DNA of 8,454 nucleotides, taken from the NCBI GenBank assembly GCA_009918865.1, contig RGCY01000046.1, positions 1 through 8,454 of the forward strand. Direction: 5' to 3'. The position numbers and the translations under genes are program-made. Source of the stretch: Actinomycetota bacterium. GTDB taxonomy: Bacteria; Actinomycetota; Actinomycetes; S36-B12; UBA5976. Positions 6,601 to 8,454 of this stretch are shown one piece after another (positions within the stretch are counted from its first letter, which is position 1; each line of letters starts with the position of its first letter). The notes beneath the pieces are model-generated. The model ran no database searches. It was not told the origin of the DNA and worked only from the letters and a program-made list of their open reading frames with translations.

Positions 6601-6606
6601 TACGCT
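6601..6606 (+). promoter_or_regulatory. Candidate -10 element of a leaderless proS promoter
   Basis: TACGCT matches TANNNT and ends 7 nt before the ATG at 6614. No Shine-Dalgarno is present between the GNAT stop and proS. The position favours ATG 6614 over the in-frame GTG at 6620. The 36-bp gap would place any -35 box inside the end of the GNAT gene, and none is clear. Confidence 0.4.
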
Positions 6607-6613
6607 TCACGCC

Positions 6614-8454
6614 ATGACCGTGCTGCGGATGTCAACGCTGTTCCTGCGCACTTTGCGCGATGACCCAGCGGATGCTGAATTGCCAAGTCACAGATTGCTT
6701 GTGCGGGCTGGGTTCATTCGACGCGTGGCTCCAGGCGTGTTCACCTGGCTACCACTCGGGCTGGCCACGTTTCACAATGTCGAGCGCATCGTGCGCGAAG
6801 AGATGGACAACGCCGGATTTCAGGAAGTGCGTTTCCCTGCCCTGCTGCCGCGCGAGCCTTATGAACTCACGAACCGCTGGACGGAATACGGACCCAACCT
6901 GTTCCGTCTGCAGGATCGTCGCGGCACAGACATGCTGCTTGGGCCGACCCACGAAGAAATGTTCACACTCACCGTGAAGGGCGAGTTTTCCTCTTACAAA
7001 GACTTGCCGATTTCTCTCTACCAAATTCAGACCAAGTACCGCGATGAAGCTCGCCCCCGTGCAGGTCTGCTTCGTGGTCGTGAATTCGTGATGAAAGATT
7101 CTTATTCATTCGACATTGACGATGCTGGTCTTGAACTTTCCTATGCCAAGCACCGTGAGGCTTATCAACGCACCTTCGCGCGCCTTGGTTTGAGTTATGT
7201 CATCGTGGATGCCCACGCTGGCGCCATGGGTGGGTCCAAGTCGGAAGAGTTTCTCGCAGAGTGTGAACGCGGTGAAGACACATTTGTGCGCTGCACTAGT
7301 TGCGACTACGCAGCCAATGTGGAAGCGGTCGCCACGGTCGCCCCAGCAGCACTTGATTTCGCAGATGTTCCGCCAGCGCACGCGGAGCAAACCCCTGACA
7401 CGCCAACCATTGCAACCTTGGTGGACCTCTCCAATGCGCGAGATGACTTGCGCCGCGCGGACCGGCCATGGACTGCCGCTGACACATTGAAGAATGTTGT
7501 TGTCAAAGTGGTGATGCCCGATGGCAGTAGCAAAGCTTTGGCCATCGGTGTGCCAGGTGACCGCGAAGTTGACATGAAGCGGTTAGAAGCCGCAGTTCAC
7601 CCGGGCGTCGTCACTGCCTTCGATGAAACCGACTTCGCAGCGAATCCACTGCTGGTGAAGGGTTACATCGGCCCGGCAGTCTTGGGTTCGGAATCTGCGA
7701 GTGGAATTGAGTATCTACTCGACCCACGCGTCGTGACCGGTACGCGTTGGATCACAGGTGCCAACATCGCCGGCTCGCATGTGTTCGATTTGGTCGCTGG
7801 TCGCGACTTCACCGCTGATGGTGTCATTGATGTTGCCGACGTGCGCGAAGGTGACACCTGCCCGAGTTGCAGCGGCGGCACGGTCTACCTTGCTCGCGGC
7901 ATCGAAATTGGTCACATTTTCCAACTCGGGCGCAAGTACGCAGAAGCACTCGGTCTGACTGTGCTTGATGAGCATGGCAAGCCGGTGGTTGTCACCATGG
8001 GCTCCTACGGCATCGGTGTATCGCGCGCAGTTGCAGCAATTGCTGAGCAAAGCCACGACGACAAAGGTTTGATGTGGCCGCGCGCAGTTGCGCCGGCTGA
8101 TGTGCATGTGGTTGCCACGGGCAAAGATGACGCTGTCTTTGCCGCAGCCGAAGAACTCGTTGCGCACCTTGCGGCATCCGGGGTGCGTGTGATGTTTGAC
8201 GACCGACGCCAAGCCTCACCTGGTGTGAAGTTCAATGACGCCGAACTTATTGGCATCCCAACCATCGTCACGGTCGGTAAGCGGCTCGCAGACGGCATCG
8301 TGGAAATCAAAGACCGTGCAACCTTCTTCAATAGCTCGATCAATCAGTTTAGCAACCAACACAGTACCGGGAGAAAGTGCAGAGGCATCTGGATCCATTC
8401 CTGCTTGGTAGAAGTACATAGTGGTGCCCAACTTCATTCCATAAACGACACCAA
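6614..8454 (+). CDS. proS: Prolyl-tRNA synthetase, C-terminus replaced by foreign sequence at about 8323
   Basis: ProS charges tRNA-Pro with proline in the cytosol. The sequence is a bacterial-type class II synthetase: N-terminal MSTLFLRTLRDDPADAE; motif 1 around RIVREEMDNAGFQEVRFP; GPTHEE (110-115); motif 2 with YRDEARPR (142-149) and GREFVMKDSYSF; an inserted YbaK-like editing domain (about 230-400) with the conserved Lys in LKN (K293); CPSC; motif 3 GSYGIGVSR (463-471); and an anticodon-binding domain from about 480. The match holds to VEIKDRAT, residue 570. A normal C-terminus would run on some 20-30 residues and stop. Instead the frame continues without a stop to the window edge in residues that look unlike ProS (FFNSSINQFSNQ and on), which are the antisense of a FemAB-type gene. 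Up to residue 570 no frameshift or missing catalytic residue is seen. No ribosome site precedes the start. Confidence 0.93.
   Translation, partial: MTVLRMSTLFLRTLRDDPADAELPSHRLLVRAGFIRRVAPGVFTWLPLGLATFHNVERIVREEMDNAGFQEVRFPALLPREPYELTNRWTEYGPNLFRLQDRRGTDMLLGPTHEEMFTLTVKGEFSSYKDLPISLYQIQTKYRDEARPRAGLLRGREFVMKDSYSFDIDDAGLELSYAKHREAYQRTFARLGLSYVIVDAHAGAMGGSKSEEFLAECERGEDTFVRCTSCDYAANVEAVATVAPAALDFADVPPAHAEQTPDTPTIATLVDLSNARDDLRRADRPWTAADTLKNVVVKVVMPDGSSKALAIGVPGDREVDMKRLEAAVHPGVVTAFDETDFAANPLLVKGYIGPAVLGSESASGIEYLLDPRVVTGTRWITGANIAGSHVFDLVAGRDFTADGVIDVADVREGDTCPSCSGGTVYLARGIEIGHIFQLGRKYAEALGLTVLDEHGKPVVVTMGSYGIGVSRAVAAIAEQSHDDKGLMWPRAVAPADVHVVATGKDDAVFAAAEELVAHLAASGVRVMFDDRRQASPGVKFNDAELIGIPTIVTVGKRLADGIVEIKDRATFFNSSINQFSNQHSTGRKCRGIWIHSCLVEVHSGAQLHSINDT
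8303..8323. other. Junction: about 21 bp shared by proS and a foreign - strand gene
   Basis: On the + strand this segment reads EIKDRAT, the expected end of a ProS anticodon domain. On the - strand it reads GCTVFDF, the expected helix-end and FDF motif of a FemAB/CelD-type acetyltransferase. Sequence to the left fits only proS and sequence to the right fits only the acetyltransferase. The exact limits of the overlap cannot be fixed without the parent sequences. Confidence 0.7.
8303..8454 (-). CDS. Fragment of a FemAB/CelD-like (BioF2-type) acetyltransferase, both ends missing
   Basis: Read from the window edge leftward, about 50 residues include YFYQAGMDPD, LSPGTVLVAKLIDRAIEEG and CTVFDF. 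This matches the C-terminal GNAT fold of FemAB/CelD-like acyltransferases (Acetyltransf_6 type), which usually read YYxxGxDP, SPGxxL, AIExG and FDF, followed by a G-(D/E)-x-YK segment. That last segment is absent: after FDF the frame runs antisense through proS to a stop at 8216-8218. The N-terminal part lies beyond the window. The 131 bases right of the junction are about 45% G+C by count, clearly lower than the genes to the left. Members of this family act on cell-surface polysaccharide or peptidoglycan precursors, but nothing here fixes the role. Confidence 0.7.

Noticed and set aside
8216..8437. Complete-looking 73-codon gene on the - strand at the window end
   Set aside because: Only its first ~45 codons resemble a FemAB/CelD-type acetyltransferase, the internal Met is not a start, and the remainder is antisense proS. 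It is a junction artefact, annotated instead as a fragment.
1..8454. A previously undescribed defence, mobile or biosynthetic system
   Set aside because: Apart from the vWA-deacetylase pair, the window is a conserved housekeeping cluster. I saw no transposase, integrase, toxin-antitoxin pair, CRISPR repeats, tRNA or other hallmark.

Overview
The window looks like a chromosomal segment of a moderately GC-rich actinobacterium. The coding regions appear somewhat under 60% GC by eye. All complete genes lie on the + strand. Their order, dxr - M50 site-2 protease (rip1/rseP-like) - ispG (gcpE) - GNAT acetyltransferase - proS, is the arrangement familiar from actinobacterial chromosomes (in Mycobacterium tuberculosis, Rv2870c-Rv2867c cover the first four). 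The IspG N-terminus, the Rip1-type M50 protein and the two-part GNAT protein also read as actinobacterial.

Layout. Bases 1-553 hold the 3' half of dxr, cut by the window edge. It is followed after 21 bp by an M50 intramembrane protease (575-1840). A 265-bp gap rich in inverted repeats (1841-2105) leads to two extra genes in the middle of the conserved cluster: a cytosolic von Willebrand factor A protein (2106-3422) and, overlapping it by 20 nt, a class I/II HDAC-like zinc deacetylase (3403-4290). A 99-bp gap with a two-part stem precedes ispG (4390-5577). After a 130-bp gap come the GNAT protein (5708-6577) and proS (6614 onward).

How the genes work together. dxr and ispG are the second and the penultimate steps of the MEP (non-mevalonate) isoprenoid pathway. 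The M50 protease is their usual syntenic companion and acts in membrane stress signalling. proS makes prolyl-tRNA. The vWA and deacetylase genes appear to be a translationally coupled pair with no known link to isoprenoids. A deacetylase and an acetyltransferase flanking ispG is suggestive, but nothing in the sequence proves a link.

The last ~130 bases do not belong to proS. ProS similarity stops at about 8323, some 20-30 codons before the expected C-terminus. The remaining bases, read on the - strand, encode part of a FemAB/CelD-type acetyltransferase in lower-GC sequence (about 45%). The two genes share about 21 bp that makes sense in both families (8303-8323). This looks most like an assembly chimera at a short overlap, or less likely a real rearrangement. 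I see no RNA genes, insertion sequences, CRISPR arrays or clearly new multi-gene defence or biosynthetic system.
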